Position numbers and translations under genes: made by a program. Shown here piece after piece: positions 9,401 to 16,364 of a stretch of DNA of 38,150 nt. The first letter of the stretch is position 1. Every line of letters starts with the position of its first letter. The stretch lies in NCBI GenBank assembly GCA_035701465.1, contig DASSMU010000171.1, positions 1 to 38,150 of the forward strand, read 5' to 3'. The stretch comes from VRUE01 sp035701465. GTDB taxonomy: Bacteria; Actinomycetota; Thermoleophilia; Solirubrobacterales; 70-9. A model generated the notes under the pieces. It did not search any database, was not told the DNA's origin, and saw only the letters and a program-made list of their open reading frames with translations.

Positions 9401-10080
9401 AGAACCTCGGTGCGCACGAGTTGCCGAAGCTGGGCATTCCAAGGCTCTGCGAGCGCCTCAGGGTCGGTGTAGACCCCAGTGGTGGCACATACTTGGACAA
9501 TGTCGATGTCAACGGCGTTCTGCCACTGACTGGAGGACCTTCGGTATGGCAACTACTAGTACTACTTAACTCACAACTCCTTGATTTTCTTTTCAAGCTA
9601 CGTACCGTCCCCTTTCGAGGCGATTACATGTCAGCGAACAAGCAATTTGTTGCGCCGCTCCCCATCAAAGCGCTAGATGGTTTCGAGGTAGAGATGGACG
9701 GCTTCGGAATGAGGCTGAACGAGATTTCGGTCGAGCTCGAGACGGAGCGAGCCGCATTTTTGGATTGGACAATGAACCGAATCAACGCAGACCCGCGATC
9801 GCTGCCCGGCAAGACGAAGCTTTCCGCTTACGAGTCGCATCCGCCCGGTGAGCTCCTGGGCCTGCTTGCGAAGTCAGCGAAGCAGCTGGGGATCGACCCG
9901 CGTGGCCGCGCGTTCCGTGACGAGTTCGTCCGTGAGCACTCTGCGAGCGCCGAAAGGATCTCCGCCCTTTGCCTCGACTTGGAGAGGACCGCGGTTGAGG
10001 CCGATTCGCTTGTCTACGACCTTTACGGGATCGCGGGGACCGATCGCCAGCTGGTCGCTGCCAAATACCTGACGAACTGA
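6487..10080 (+). CDS. Fused nuclease-N6-adenine DNA methyltransferase (type IIG/Eco57I-like)
   Basis: A protein of about 1197 residues with restriction, methylation and target recognition apparently in one chain. The N-terminal 220 residues look like a PD-(D/E)xK nuclease: D99 in SVPDYALFL, then E131 and K133 in AIAEAKEF. A helical linker follows. The methyltransferase core has SAM motif I CDPAVGSGHFL (D484) and the adenine-N6 catalytic motif NPPYIQIQ (N685). The C-terminal ~400 residues contain IFQGLITSADKVF and LPLTGGPSVWQLLVLLNS, as in TaqI/Eco57I-type recognition domains. GTG 6487 is preferred because an AGGGGG ribosome-binding site lies 6 nt upstream; TTG 6481 abuts it. The PLD nuclease gene follows after 8 bp. 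BREX PglX has similar size and NPPY, but no other BREX gene is present. The nuclease residues are a motif reading only. Confidence 0.88.
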   Translation: MTEPMGQAELRFSPVENGGLFSENFLKSRLPLWSDYKDLDCKQLMEDIRSIWDREGPALPGANEAQVEEHCIQPILDLLGHSWTPQAGYSTPSGRSVPDYALFLSDEARLTAGQQRKNSLDRFQNAVAIAEAKEFERPFNTRRGGTRNEDPHAQILRYLNETRAAWGILTNGRTWRLYSYEKATQGYYYGVDLAALLEREDAQEFRRFAAFFSRSALEPDERDLCLLDRMLREAERSAVAVGDALERQVFQAIPLLATGLLGDEDRSDSSLARAFENSLVFLYRMLFCLHAEARGLLPIDNPHYEPQSLLQVRLDVARQRDAGATYSERSDRLYSMLRALFRIVDEGEPAFRVNAYNGGLFSPSEHRYFEGRTIPDPKIAPAIDLLSRIDGEFVDFRELSVRHLGTIYEKLLAYQLTDRAGTLQLRESPLKHRSGSYFTPERVVDAIVARTLEPVLMRASEEIAAAGFSGTDALARFLDLKICDPAVGSGHFLVAAVEYVTQFIATDPSYSQHPGEQLLELAEIRRLVAERCIYGVDINPMAVELARLSLWLATVDREQPLTFLENLRAGNSIVGTSIQDLLRGGESVFSSALARHAEELLKQRAEIVAQPSSTTKEVHEKEEIANAAEALREPIEEFADETLGVPLGDPEIGDPFHWDVEFPEVFLTAGGSPLQDAGFDAIIGNPPYIQIQSLGRATAEFCRERYSVAAGAFDVYVVFIERALELLGPDSRLGFIVPNKFTKLEMAKGLRELLIAQEAVEEILDFGGAQLFGATNYTAILLLETGRSRSAVTYRKLGDAEGEPIAQIEKIEPSEFRYADLGKGPWILATPSEQRIIKVASTGAESLEGVTKQIFQGLITSADKVFHFKDLGLAGPLRRVQSKASGRAIELEPDLLHQLASGTDVRRYAFAPLRTLLLFPYGGDGTKELLDWEVVEALPRTAAYLREHEETLRGREGGKMDHAGWYGYVYPKNLGAHELPKLGIPRLCERLRVGVDPSGGTYLDNVDVNGVLPLTGGPSVWQLLVLLNSQLLDFLFKLRTVPFRGDYMSANKQFVAPLPIKALDGFEVEMDGFGMRLNEISVELETERAAFLDWTMNRINADPRSLPGKTKLSAYESHPPGELLGLLAKSAKQLGIDPRGRAFRDEFVREHSASAERISALCLDLERTAVEADSLVYDLYGIAGTDRQLVAAKYLTN

Positions 10081-10088
10081 GTGCCAGC

Positions 10089-11105
10089 ATGATCCTCCAG
10101 GATCCGGCCCATCCGAATCGAATCCTCGACGAGCTCGCCGCCCTGCTTGCGGATCCGGCTGTAGAGCGATTGCGGGTTGCGGTGGCGTACGCGAGCCTCG
10201 ACGGTGTTAAGGCGCTCCATGCTTTGCTGGCGGCCACCGGGGACAAGATGGATATCGAGATAGTCGTAAGTCTCGATATGGGTATTACGCGCAAGGCCGC
10301 GCTTGAGGCTCTACTGGAGGGCTGCGGACTCGTGAAGGTGATCACCACCGATTCCAGGCTCGGCACGTTTCATGCAAAGGCATTTGTGGTCGACCGTGGC
10401 GATGCGGCTCAGCGCGCGATCATCGGATCGGCGAATCTGACCTACGCGGCGCTTACGAGGAACTATGAGGCGGCCTCGGCAGCCGACCTCTCGCAAGAGG
10501 GTTCTGACTCGTGGGAGCAATGGTGGAGTGAGTTGACGCACGCCGCTGACGGTTTGACGACCCAGATCGTCGAGGCATACTCAGAGCGGCGCCCACCCCC
10601 GGGGAACCGTGAGCGAATTGCCGACGAAGAGGTGGAGACGGGAAGCAATGGATTGACGGTTGCGCTGGCTCGATCGGAGGCCCCGGCCAGCGTGGCCAAC
10701 TGGCTTCTTATCGACTGGGGCGGGACGGGGGAGTACCGCCTTCAGTTTGAGATCCCGCAAGAGCCCGCTGCGTTCTTCGCGCCGGTCCTCGACGAAGGGC
10801 GGGCGATCGCGCTCAGGCATGAGGGAGTCGAGTATGAAGACAACCAGCTAAGGTTCTACGCGGACAACGGCATGCCGCGGATCAACCTGGACCCGAGAAT
10901 CCCGGCAGTTGAGGACGGTTCGATCAAGCGCCAAGCGACGCTATTCACACGCCTTGGCCCCGATCGCTACGAGCTTGACCTCGTCGACCGGCCCGAGCGG
11001 GCGGCCCGTCTGGCGGAGGCTGCTTGTGTCGGTGAGGTGGGACACACGAATCGCCGAGACGGAACGCACCGCAGATTCGGTTGGAGCAGTTCCGCCAGTC
11101 GTTAA
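10089..11105 (+). CDS. PLD-family (HKD) nuclease, BfiI/NgoFVII restriction-enzyme-like
   Basis: A protein of 338 residues. The N-terminal half is a phospholipase-D-fold nuclease domain with one HKD motif: H95-x-K97-x4-D102 in HAKAFVVD, followed by IIGSANLT (G113, S114, N116). One HKD per chain implies a dimer that shares one active site, as in BfiI. Residues about 190-338 form a separate domain (WLLIDWGGTGEYRLQFEIP). Its place and size match the B3-like DNA-binding half of BfiI, which is 358 residues, but the match is by architecture and not by alignment. It starts 8 bp after the methyltransferase stop, so it is in the same operon. It is probably a second, metal-independent nuclease of the system. 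DISARM DrmC is another PLD protein, but the DISARM helicase and DrmB are absent here. Confidence 0.82.
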   Translation: MILQDPAHPNRILDELAALLADPAVERLRVAVAYASLDGVKALHALLAATGDKMDIEIVVSLDMGITRKAALEALLEGCGLVKVITTDSRLGTFHAKAFVVDRGDAAQRAIIGSANLTYAALTRNYEAASAADLSQEGSDSWEQWWSELTHAADGLTTQIVEAYSERRPPPGNRERIADEEVETGSNGLTVALARSEAPASVANWLLIDWGGTGEYRLQFEIPQEPAAFFAPVLDEGRAIALRHEGVEYEDNQLRFYADNGMPRINLDPRIPAVEDGSIKRQATLFTRLGPDRYELDLVDRPERAARLAEAACVGEVGHTNRRDGTHRRFGWSSSASR

Positions 11106-11166
11106 GGCCCGCCTGCTCACGGGCGATCTCACCTAGGCCGGATTCGTATGCACTTCACGGCCCCTT

Positions 11167-11925
11167 CTACCGGCGCTCTTCGCGGAACATCTCCAGTGCG
11201 TGAGCGCCGGCCGGGTGGGTGCGGAACTCTTGGACCGTCGCGGCCATGGCTGCCGGGAGCTCCTCGGGTTGCGGTAGAGGCACGCCGTACTCGGGTGGCA
11301 TCAGCATCGGCGCTGCCAGGGCGGCGAAGGTGAGATCGGCGGCGGTGAAGCGGTCTCCGCATAGGTAGGGCCGTCCGTCCGCCAGCCTTTGGGCTACCTG
11401 GTCGAACGTGGTGCGCACTACAGCCTCGGACTTTGTTGCGGTTGCCGGCGAGACGTCGAGGAAGCGGTCGATCGTGCGTGCCGCCACCGGGTAGACCAGG
11501 GGCAGGGCGCGGCGCTGCCAGTTGGGAATGCCGGTGCAGCCATAGGCGATCGCGATGTCGCGACGTCCGCGCAGGCCGTTGTACATCCATCGCCGCCCGT
11601 GCGGGCCCAGGTTTGTGTCGAAGTCGCTCTGCAGCTCTCGAGCTTCCGCTGCGGCGCTCGGGTCGTCTGGAAACAGTCGCCTGTCCGGGGGCGCCTGGGC
11701 GTCGGCCTCGGCGAGGATGTCGGCCGAGTCGGCAAATACCCGATCGCCCCAGACGAGCACTGGCGCGGTTTTGCCACCCCCCGCGCGGCGAACCGCTATC
11801 CAGTGGAAGATCTGGAGGTGGGCGCGCTCCTGGTAGCTGACACCCGTTCGGTCCAGCGCCCAGCGAGCCTTCTCGCAGTAGTGACTGATCGGGATCGTGA
11901 TCAGGACGCAGGGCGCATCGGTCAT
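11167..11925 (-). CDS. Glutathione S-transferase-like protein
   Basis: A cytosolic protein of 252 residues with GST architecture. The N-terminal thioredoxin-like half contains SHYCEKARWALDRTGVSY near residues 14-31, a possible catalytic Ser/Cys site, and then APVLVWGDRVFADSADIL, the usual glutathione-contact region. The C-terminal half is helical and includes RPYLCGDRFTAADLTFAAL, the GST N-capping-box motif. Many Actinomycetota use mycothiol and not glutathione, so the true thiol partner is open. The gene converges with the PLD nuclease gene across 61 bp. The ATG at 11925 has a -10-like CACAAT (11937-11932) exactly 6 nt upstream and no ribosome-binding site, so the message may be leaderless. 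Confidence 0.88.
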   Translation of the reverse strand: MTDAPCVLITIPISHYCEKARWALDRTGVSYQERAHLQIFHWIAVRRAGGGKTAPVLVWGDRVFADSADILAEADAQAPPDRRLFPDDPSAAAEARELQSDFDTNLGPHGRRWMYNGLRGRRDIAIAYGCTGIPNWQRRALPLVYPVAARTIDRFLDVSPATATKSEAVVRTTFDQVAQRLADGRPYLCGDRFTAADLTFAALAAPMLMPPEYGVPLPQPEELPAAMAATVQEFRTHPAGAHALEMFREERR

Positions 11926-11979
11926 TGGCGGATTGTGCCAATCAGCGATGAGGAGCGAAGTCGCTCAGGGCCCCCGGCG

Positions 11980-12384
11980 CTATTGCAACAGCTGCACCTG
12001 GCATCTGAGTCCGGCGATCTTGGCCACCTGAAGGTCACCGGTGATGACCAGTCCGACTTCTGGCTGGATCTCAGCTGTTGCCAGGATCATGGCGTCGGGC
12101 ATCCGCAGCGATTTGCGGCGAGCGCGAAGGTCGGCTGCCACGTCGGCCACGTCCACATCGACTGGCAGGACCTCTGAGATCAGGTCGCGGAAGAACCCTT
12201 TGACCTGATGTTCGTCGTGGTGGCCCAGTCGTGCGCCGGTCAGTACCTCGGCGTAGGTCACTACCGAGACGAATAGTCGTTCCCTGCCGACGAGATCGCG
12301 GATCGCCCCATCCGCCGCATCGTGGAGGGCGTCGTTGCGGTCGAGAAAGCCGGCGACCGCGTCGGAGTCGAGGACTACCGCCAC
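11980..12384 (-). CDS. vapC: VapC-type PIN-domain toxin
   Basis: PIN-domain ribonuclease of 134 residues, the toxin of a type II toxin-antitoxin pair; such enzymes cut tRNA or rRNA. The acidic active-site residues are present: D6/D8 in VVLDSDAV, Glu in VTYAEVLTG near residue 45, Asp in RMPDAMILATA near residue 95, and Asp in VITGDLQVAK near residue 116. The start is GTG at 12384. It lies inside the end of vapB with a 10-bp overlap, so translation is coupled, as is usual for these pairs. The RNA target cannot be predicted. Confidence 0.9.
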   Translation of the reverse strand: MAVVLDSDAVAGFLDRNDALHDAADGAIRDLVGRERLFVSVVTYAEVLTGARLGHHDEHQVKGFFRDLISEVLPVDVDVADVAADLRARRKSLRMPDAMILATAEIQPEVGLVITGDLQVAKIAGLRCQVQLLQ

Positions 12385-12614
12385 TCCTCGCGCAGCCCTT
12401 CCACACGCTCGCGCAGCTCGCCATCCGTGTTGAGGCAGCCGGAATAGCGATCGATCAACTCATCGACACGCGTCAGAACAACGCGTCCGGCTCCCTCGGC
12501 TTCCACCCTCAAGGTGTCGCCAGGCTCGAAACCCGCCTTTCGGAATGGAATCGCCGGAATCGTCACTTGGTGCTTGCTGGACACTCTGGTTTGATTCTTT
12601 ACCTTCTCGAACAT
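12375..12614 (-). CDS. vapB: VapB-type AbrB-fold antitoxin
   Basis: Antitoxin of 79 residues. The N-terminal 50 residues are an AbrB/SpoVT swapped-hairpin DNA-binding domain (VSSKHQVTIPAIPFRKAG, then GDTLRVEAEGAGRVVLTR). The C-terminal helix (ELIDRYSGCL to REEWR) would block the VapC active site. The stop overlaps the GTG of vapC. The ATG at 12614 has TATTCT (12626-12621) exactly 6 nt upstream and no ribosome-binding site, which points to a leaderless message. Repeated CTCGATT boxes upstream are probably its own operator. Confidence 0.9.
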   Translation of the reverse strand: MFEKVKNQTRVSSKHQVTIPAIPFRKAGFEPGDTLRVEAEGAGRVVLTRVDELIDRYSGCLNTDGELRERVEGLREEWR

Positions 12615-12620
12615 AAGTAA

Positions 12621-12691
12621 AGAATATCATCGAAACGCGCTAATCGAGGCGGTTTTTAGCTCGATTACGTCCGAATTAGCTCGATTCTCGC
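12621..12691 (-). promoter_or_regulatory. vapBC promoter with repeated CTCGATT operator boxes
   Basis: The -10 TATTCT is at 12626-12621. Upstream, TAATCGAG (12641-12648) and CTCGATTA (12660-12667) form a perfect 8-bp inverted repeat. TTAGCTCGATT occurs twice on the plus strand, starting at 12656 and 12677: direct copies 21 bp apart, or two helical turns. The innermost box overlaps the expected -35. This layout fits cooperative VapB-VapC autorepression. It is seen in sequence; the function is inferred. Confidence 0.6.
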
Positions 12692-12728
12692 CTTTGGCTG
12701 CGATTGGTCTTGCGTGCGGCCCGAGGCA

Positions 12729-13112
12729 TCAGTCCCGCGGCGCGTAGCGGTGGTGCAGCATCAGGACGTTGCCGTCGGGGTCGGCGAAGGGGACCATGTG
12801 GCAGACGCCGCTGTCCATGGTGTCGGCCAGGAAGTTGACGCCCTTGGCTTCGAGGTCGGCGCGGGTGGCTTCGACATCGCCCACGTGGAAGGCGATCGGG
12901 TGGGTGCTTGGCTGGAACTCGCGGCCGACGGCTGCGGAGTCCACGACCTGCAGCGTCAGGTTGCCTGTCTCGAACTCGCCGCCGGGGATTTTGCCGTAGT
13001 CGGCCGATTGCTCGAGGCCGAGGGTCTGGCCGTAGAACTCGACCGCGGCGGGGTAGTCGGTGACGAAGACGGTGGCGAAGTCGACTCCGGTGATCTCGGT
13101 GGCAGCGGGCAT
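12729..13112 (-). CDS. VOC-superfamily (glyoxalase/bleomycin-resistance-like) protein
   Basis: A protein of 127 residues with the paired beta-alpha-beta-beta-beta modules of the vicinal-oxygen-chelate fold. Key stretches are DFATVFVTDYPAAVEFYG, THPIAFHVGDVEATRADLE and VPFADPDGNVLMLHHR. The DPDGN turn followed by a beta strand is typical of glyoxalase/dioxygenase-like members. The substrate is unknown; it could be a lactoylglutathione-lyase-like enzyme or a small-molecule-binding protein. A strong ribosome-binding site, AGGAGG, lies 5 nt before the ATG at 13112. The gene is divergent from the membrane protein gene, with only 30 bp between them. Confidence 0.87.
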   Translation of the reverse strand: MPAATEITGVDFATVFVTDYPAAVEFYGQTLGLEQSADYGKIPGGEFETGNLTLQVVDSAAVGREFQPSTHPIAFHVGDVEATRADLEAKGVNFLADTMDSGVCHMVPFADPDGNVLMLHHRYAPRD

Positions 13113-13142
13113 GGCTTCCTCCTAGCTGGTATTCAGACTGGC

Positions 13143-13568
13143 ATGGTTCTTGGAGACGATACGAAGGCCGTGCTCTTGGCCTCGGCCCTGATGTTCCTCT
13201 GGGCGCTGCTGCTGGGGGTCTGGAAGTTCCGCCAGATGGACGCGGCCGAGGACGGGCTGGCGCATCCTTACGTCGACACGGCGCACCGGGCCGCCCTGCT
13301 CTACAGCTTCGCCCTGCTGCTGGTCGCGACCTTCGTCCAGCTGAGCGGCTGGAGCACGGCGGTCAACCTGATCGCCGCCGGGGCGATGGCCTTCTACTTC
13401 TTCGCCGCGGTCGCCGGCTACGCGGTGCACGGCTGGCGGCGCGACACCGACAACCAGTTCCGCCGCCCGGTCCGCGGCACGGAGGCCTTCATGGCCGCCC
13501 TGATCGTCTCCGAGATCGGCGGCTGGCTGGTGCTCATCGCCGGCTTCCTCGACGGCCAGGTCTTCTAG
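13143..13568 (+). CDS. Four-helix integral membrane protein, function unknown
   Basis: A protein of 141 residues with four predicted membrane helices at about residues 8-27 (VLLASALMFLWALLLGVW), 49-68, 73-95 and 118-138. A charged loop follows helix 1 (KFRQMDAAEDGLAHPYVDTA) and another follows helix 3 (HGWRRDTDNQFRRPVRG). I do not recognise the family. The ATG at 13143 is preferred because TATTCA (13130-13135) sits 7 nt upstream, giving a near-leaderless promoter, and because the upstream extension overlaps the divergent gene. It ends at a long bidirectional hairpin. Confidence 0.78.
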   Translation: MVLGDDTKAVLLASALMFLWALLLGVWKFRQMDAAEDGLAHPYVDTAHRAALLYSFALLLVATFVQLSGWSTAVNLIAAGAMAFYFFAAVAGYAVHGWRRDTDNQFRRPVRGTEAFMAALIVSEIGGWLVLIAGFLDGQVF

Positions 13569-13569
13569 C

Positions 13570-13616
13570 TTCCGGTGCGCTTTATGTGGTCTATGACCAC
13601 ATAAAGCGCACCGGAA
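13570..13616. terminator. 22-bp perfect hairpin between convergent genes
   Basis: Arms 13570-13591 and 13595-13616 are exactly complementary over 22 bp, with a TAT loop. It starts 1 bp after the stop of the membrane protein gene and ends 5 bp before the stop of the convergent acyltransferase gene. No U-tract is needed on either side. It is most likely a bidirectional terminator. Confidence 0.75.
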
Positions 13617-13621
13617 CGGCT

Positions 13622-15562
13622 CTAGCCCGAGACGACGCAGTCCCGTTTGTCGGTCATCTTCGTCGGTTCGGTGTTGGGGAACGATTCGAGCAGGGCGTCG
13701 GCGATCAGCCTGCCGCGCGCCGCGTAGCCTTCCGAGGTGAAGTGGATCCCGTCGGGGATGAACCAGTTGTCCCTCACGTCGGCGGCCCAGTTGTAGATCC
13801 GCATGTACGGGTAGCGGTCGCAGGCGTCGAGCAGCGCCAGGTCCCATGACCTCATGTTCGCCTCCGCGTACGGTCCGCTGGGGACGAGCGATTTCACGTT
13901 CACCCACATCACCGGTTCCTCGCCGATCGTCGACATCATGCTTGCGATGCGGTCGTCGTAGGTGAAGGTCGACCCCGCCGCGACGTTGGCCGCCTCGTTG
14001 GTTCCCATCGCGATCACCCAACACCCTTTGAAGCCTTCGTTCTTCCACGCTTCCGCGACTTCCTGGGCGTTGGGTTCGCCTTCGAAGTTCTCATAGATCG
14101 AGCGCGCGCCGGCGATCTCGAAGTGTTGGGTGGTGGCGCCGACCCGGGCGTACTGTGCGCTGATCAGTTGCTTGGGATCGGGCAGATATTCTTCGGAGAC
14201 CAGACCCTCCGAGGTGGAGTCGCCGATATGTACCACGGCTTCGCAGGAGGTCGCCAGCGGAGCGCGGCGCACGCTCTTCGCGGTGACAGTCTTCGCCACG
14301 TTCGCGGAACCGATCGCGTTCGTCCCGCTGGAGACACCCACCCCGGCCAGGCCGGCGACGGCGAAGGCGACGACGAGACCTCCGGCGCCGACGAGTCCCC
14401 AGGCCTGGCGCGAGAGCCGCTCGCGCCGCCACCGACCGGCCCGCCAATCCGCCAGAAGCCTTCCCAGCGCGCCGTGGCGGATCGGGTTCTCGACGTAGCG
14501 CCAGGAGAGCTCCGCCACGCCCATGATCGCCGCCACCTGTAGCGCCGCGCGCGGCAGGCTGGGACCGTAGGCTCCCTGCGGGCTGGTCAGCACGACGATC
14601 GGCAGCGTCCAGAGGTAGATTCCGTAGGAGCGTTCGCCGACCCAGCGCATCGGCCTGCAGCCGACGATCGGGCCGAGCCGCGAGGCGGGGTGGGCCAGGG
14701 CTGCGACGGCGAGGGCGGAGCCAAGCCCCAGCACCGCAAAGCCGCCGCGGTAGAGGAACGGGGAGAACTCGGTGACGCTCTGGAACATCAGCCCGATCAC
14801 GACCAGTCCCGCCACGCCCGCCGCGTCGATTACCCAGCGCGCCTGCGAGGTGACGTTCGAGCGCAACCGGTGGCTCGGCCAGACCATCGCCAGCGCGGCG
14901 CCCATCAGCAGCTCGAGCGCCCGGGTGTCGGTCCCGTAGTACACGCGCGAGGGATCGAGCGAGGGGCTGTAGAGGATCGCCATCAGGATGCCCGAGCAGA
15001 TCGCCCCGAACAGGGCGACGCCGGCCAGTCGCGGCCGCACCCCGGTGGTGTTCTTCACCTCCGGGACGAAACGGATCCCGAGCATCAGCAGGAAGGGCCA
15101 GAAGATGTAGAACTGCTCCTCGACCGAGAGCGACCAGAGGTGGTTCAGCGGCGAGGTCGGGGCGAAGCGGGCGAAGTAGGAGACGTGGTGAAAGATCAGC
15201 CACCAGTTGTTGAAGTAACCGACGGCGGAGAGGGCGGCGGTGCGGAAGTCGGCCGGCTGGTGGGGGCCGATCACCGTCACCCAGGCCATCACCACGATCA
15301 GCATCAGGAAGAGGGCGGGCAGCAGGCGCCGGGCGCGCGCAAGCCAGAACGACTTCAGTTTGATCCCGCCGCGATTCACCTGTGTGAGCAGGATGTCCGT
15401 GATCAGGTAACCGCTGAGGGTGAAGAACACACCGACGCCGAGCAGCCCGCCTTCGGCCCAGCCGAAGCGCAGGTGGTAGAAGACGACGCCGAGCACCGCG
15501 ATCGCCCGCAGCCCGTCGAGCCCCGGCATGTAGCGCTCCCTGCGCCCGATCGGCTTAGGCAT
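13622..15562 (-). CDS. Membrane acyltransferase-3 fused to SGNH domain (OafA-like)
   Basis: A membrane protein of 646 residues that probably O-acylates a surface polysaccharide or other envelope glycan. Residues 1-~390 form an acyltransferase-3 domain with about ten membrane helices. They include the signature YMPGLDGLRAIAVLGVVFYH, GVFFTLSGYLIT, and LNHLWSLSVEEQFYIFWP. After one more helix, the outer domain (about residues 430-646) is SGNH-like: block I AVVHIGDSTSEG, block III-like AMGTNEA, and catalytic DGIHFTSEGY. The ATG at 15562 is chosen because the conserved domain begins directly after it; it overlaps the stop of the separate SGNH gene by a few bases, so the two are coupled. The acyl group and acceptor cannot be read from sequence. 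Confidence 0.9.
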   Translation of the reverse strand: MPKPIGRRERYMPGLDGLRAIAVLGVVFYHLRFGWAEGGLLGVGVFFTLSGYLITDILLTQVNRGGIKLKSFWLARARRLLPALFLMLIVVMAWVTVIGPHQPADFRTAALSAVGYFNNWWLIFHHVSYFARFAPTSPLNHLWSLSVEEQFYIFWPFLLMLGIRFVPEVKNTTGVRPRLAGVALFGAICSGILMAILYSPSLDPSRVYYGTDTRALELLMGAALAMVWPSHRLRSNVTSQARWVIDAAGVAGLVVIGLMFQSVTEFSPFLYRGGFAVLGLGSALAVAALAHPASRLGPIVGCRPMRWVGERSYGIYLWTLPIVVLTSPQGAYGPSLPRAALQVAAIMGVAELSWRYVENPIRHGALGRLLADWRAGRWRRERLSRQAWGLVGAGGLVVAFAVAGLAGVGVSSGTNAIGSANVAKTVTAKSVRRAPLATSCEAVVHIGDSTSEGLVSEEYLPDPKQLISAQYARVGATTQHFEIAGARSIYENFEGEPNAQEVAEAWKNEGFKGCWVIAMGTNEAANVAAGSTFTYDDRIASMMSTIGEEPVMWVNVKSLVPSGPYAEANMRSWDLALLDACDRYPYMRIYNWAADVRDNWFIPDGIHFTSEGYAARGRLIADALLESFPNTEPTKMTDKRDCVVSG

Positions 15563-16340
15563 CGCTGCCGACCCCGATCGTGAGCAGGACCAGGCCCGCG
15601 GAGAGGAGCGGCGTCTCGCCGCCGATCCGCGCCGCCACCGCGCGGCCCACCTCGGCCGCGACGGCACGGGCCAGCGAGGCCTGCCGCGCCGCGAACCTCC
15701 CCACCGGGGCGAGCTCCGGCGCGGATTCCAGCGCCGGCCCGCTCGCCGCTGCGGTCGGCGGGGCGAGGCACGCCTGGACCCCCTGCGCGATCAGCTGGGC
15801 GCGGTAGTCGGCGCCTTCGGGGATCGGGTGCAGGCCGTCGGACTGCAGCAGCTCCGGGTGCGCGGCGACGGCGCCCGCCCAGTCGGGCACCTGCGTGCCC
15901 GGCCGCGAGGCGGCGAAGGCGTGCACGACCCGGTTCTTTCCCGTGTTGCCGATGCCGTTAACGGTAAGGCCATGGATGGTTGGCACCACCATGCACCTGT
16001 CGCCGATCGCCGCCGCGACCTTGCTCAGGTTTTCGGCCAGGATCTGGGGATAGGCCGGGTTGTCGTTGGTGCCGGCGTCGAAGACGACCACCGTTTGGGA
16101 GGGGTCGTAGCTTTCTTCGAACAGTTCGAGGATCTGGTAGCTGTTCGAGCCGCCCACGGCGTTGACCGTCAACGGCACGCCGGGCAGGTAGCGCTGCAGG
16201 TAGGGAGAGGTCAGTTCCTCGAGACTGTCGCCGACGACCAGCACGCCGCCGCCTCCGCTCGCGCTCGCGGAAGGAGCGGCCGGCACAAGCGCGAGCACCG
16301 CCGCAGCCGCCGCGATCGCGAGCTTGCGCGCACTCGGCAT
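15555..16340 (-). CDS. Secreted SGNH/GDSL-like hydrolase with C-terminal membrane helix
   Basis: A protein of 261 residues. The signal peptide spans residues 1-27 (KLAIAAAAAVLALVPAAPSASA). The SGNH domain has block I VVGDSLEELTSPY, block III-like DAGTNDNPAY and block V QSDGLHPIPEG, so the Ser and Asp-x-x-His pair are present. The C-terminus ends in a hydrophobic segment (LLSAGLVLLTIG) that may hold it at the membrane. Its gene overlaps the start of the acyltransferase-SGNH fusion gene and precedes it on the same strand. It may remove or transfer the acyl group that the fusion protein handles, but that link rests on gene order alone. Confidence 0.85.
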   Translation of the reverse strand: MPSARKLAIAAAAAVLALVPAAPSASASGGGGVLVVGDSLEELTSPYLQRYLPGVPLTVNAVGGSNSYQILELFEESYDPSQTVVVFDAGTNDNPAYPQILAENLSKVAAAIGDRCMVVPTIHGLTVNGIGNTGKNRVVHAFAASRPGTQVPDWAGAVAAHPELLQSDGLHPIPEGADYRAQLIAQGVQACLAPPTAAASGPALESAPELAPVGRFAARQASLARAVAAEVGRAVAARIGGETPLLSAGLVLLTIGVGSDA

Positions 16341-16364
16341 CGGACGAATTTCTACACTAGTCAG

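Noticed and set aside
6487..10080. Possible BREX PglX or DISARM methyltransferase
   Set aside because: Size and NPPY fit PglX, and the neighbouring PLD gene recalls DISARM DrmC, but no pglZ, brxL/brxC, drmA or drmB is present and an N-terminal nuclease pattern favours a type IIG-like enzyme.
11106..11166. Weak GCCCG/CGGGC hairpin between the PLD nuclease and GST genes
   Set aside because: Only 5-bp arms; common by chance at this GC content.
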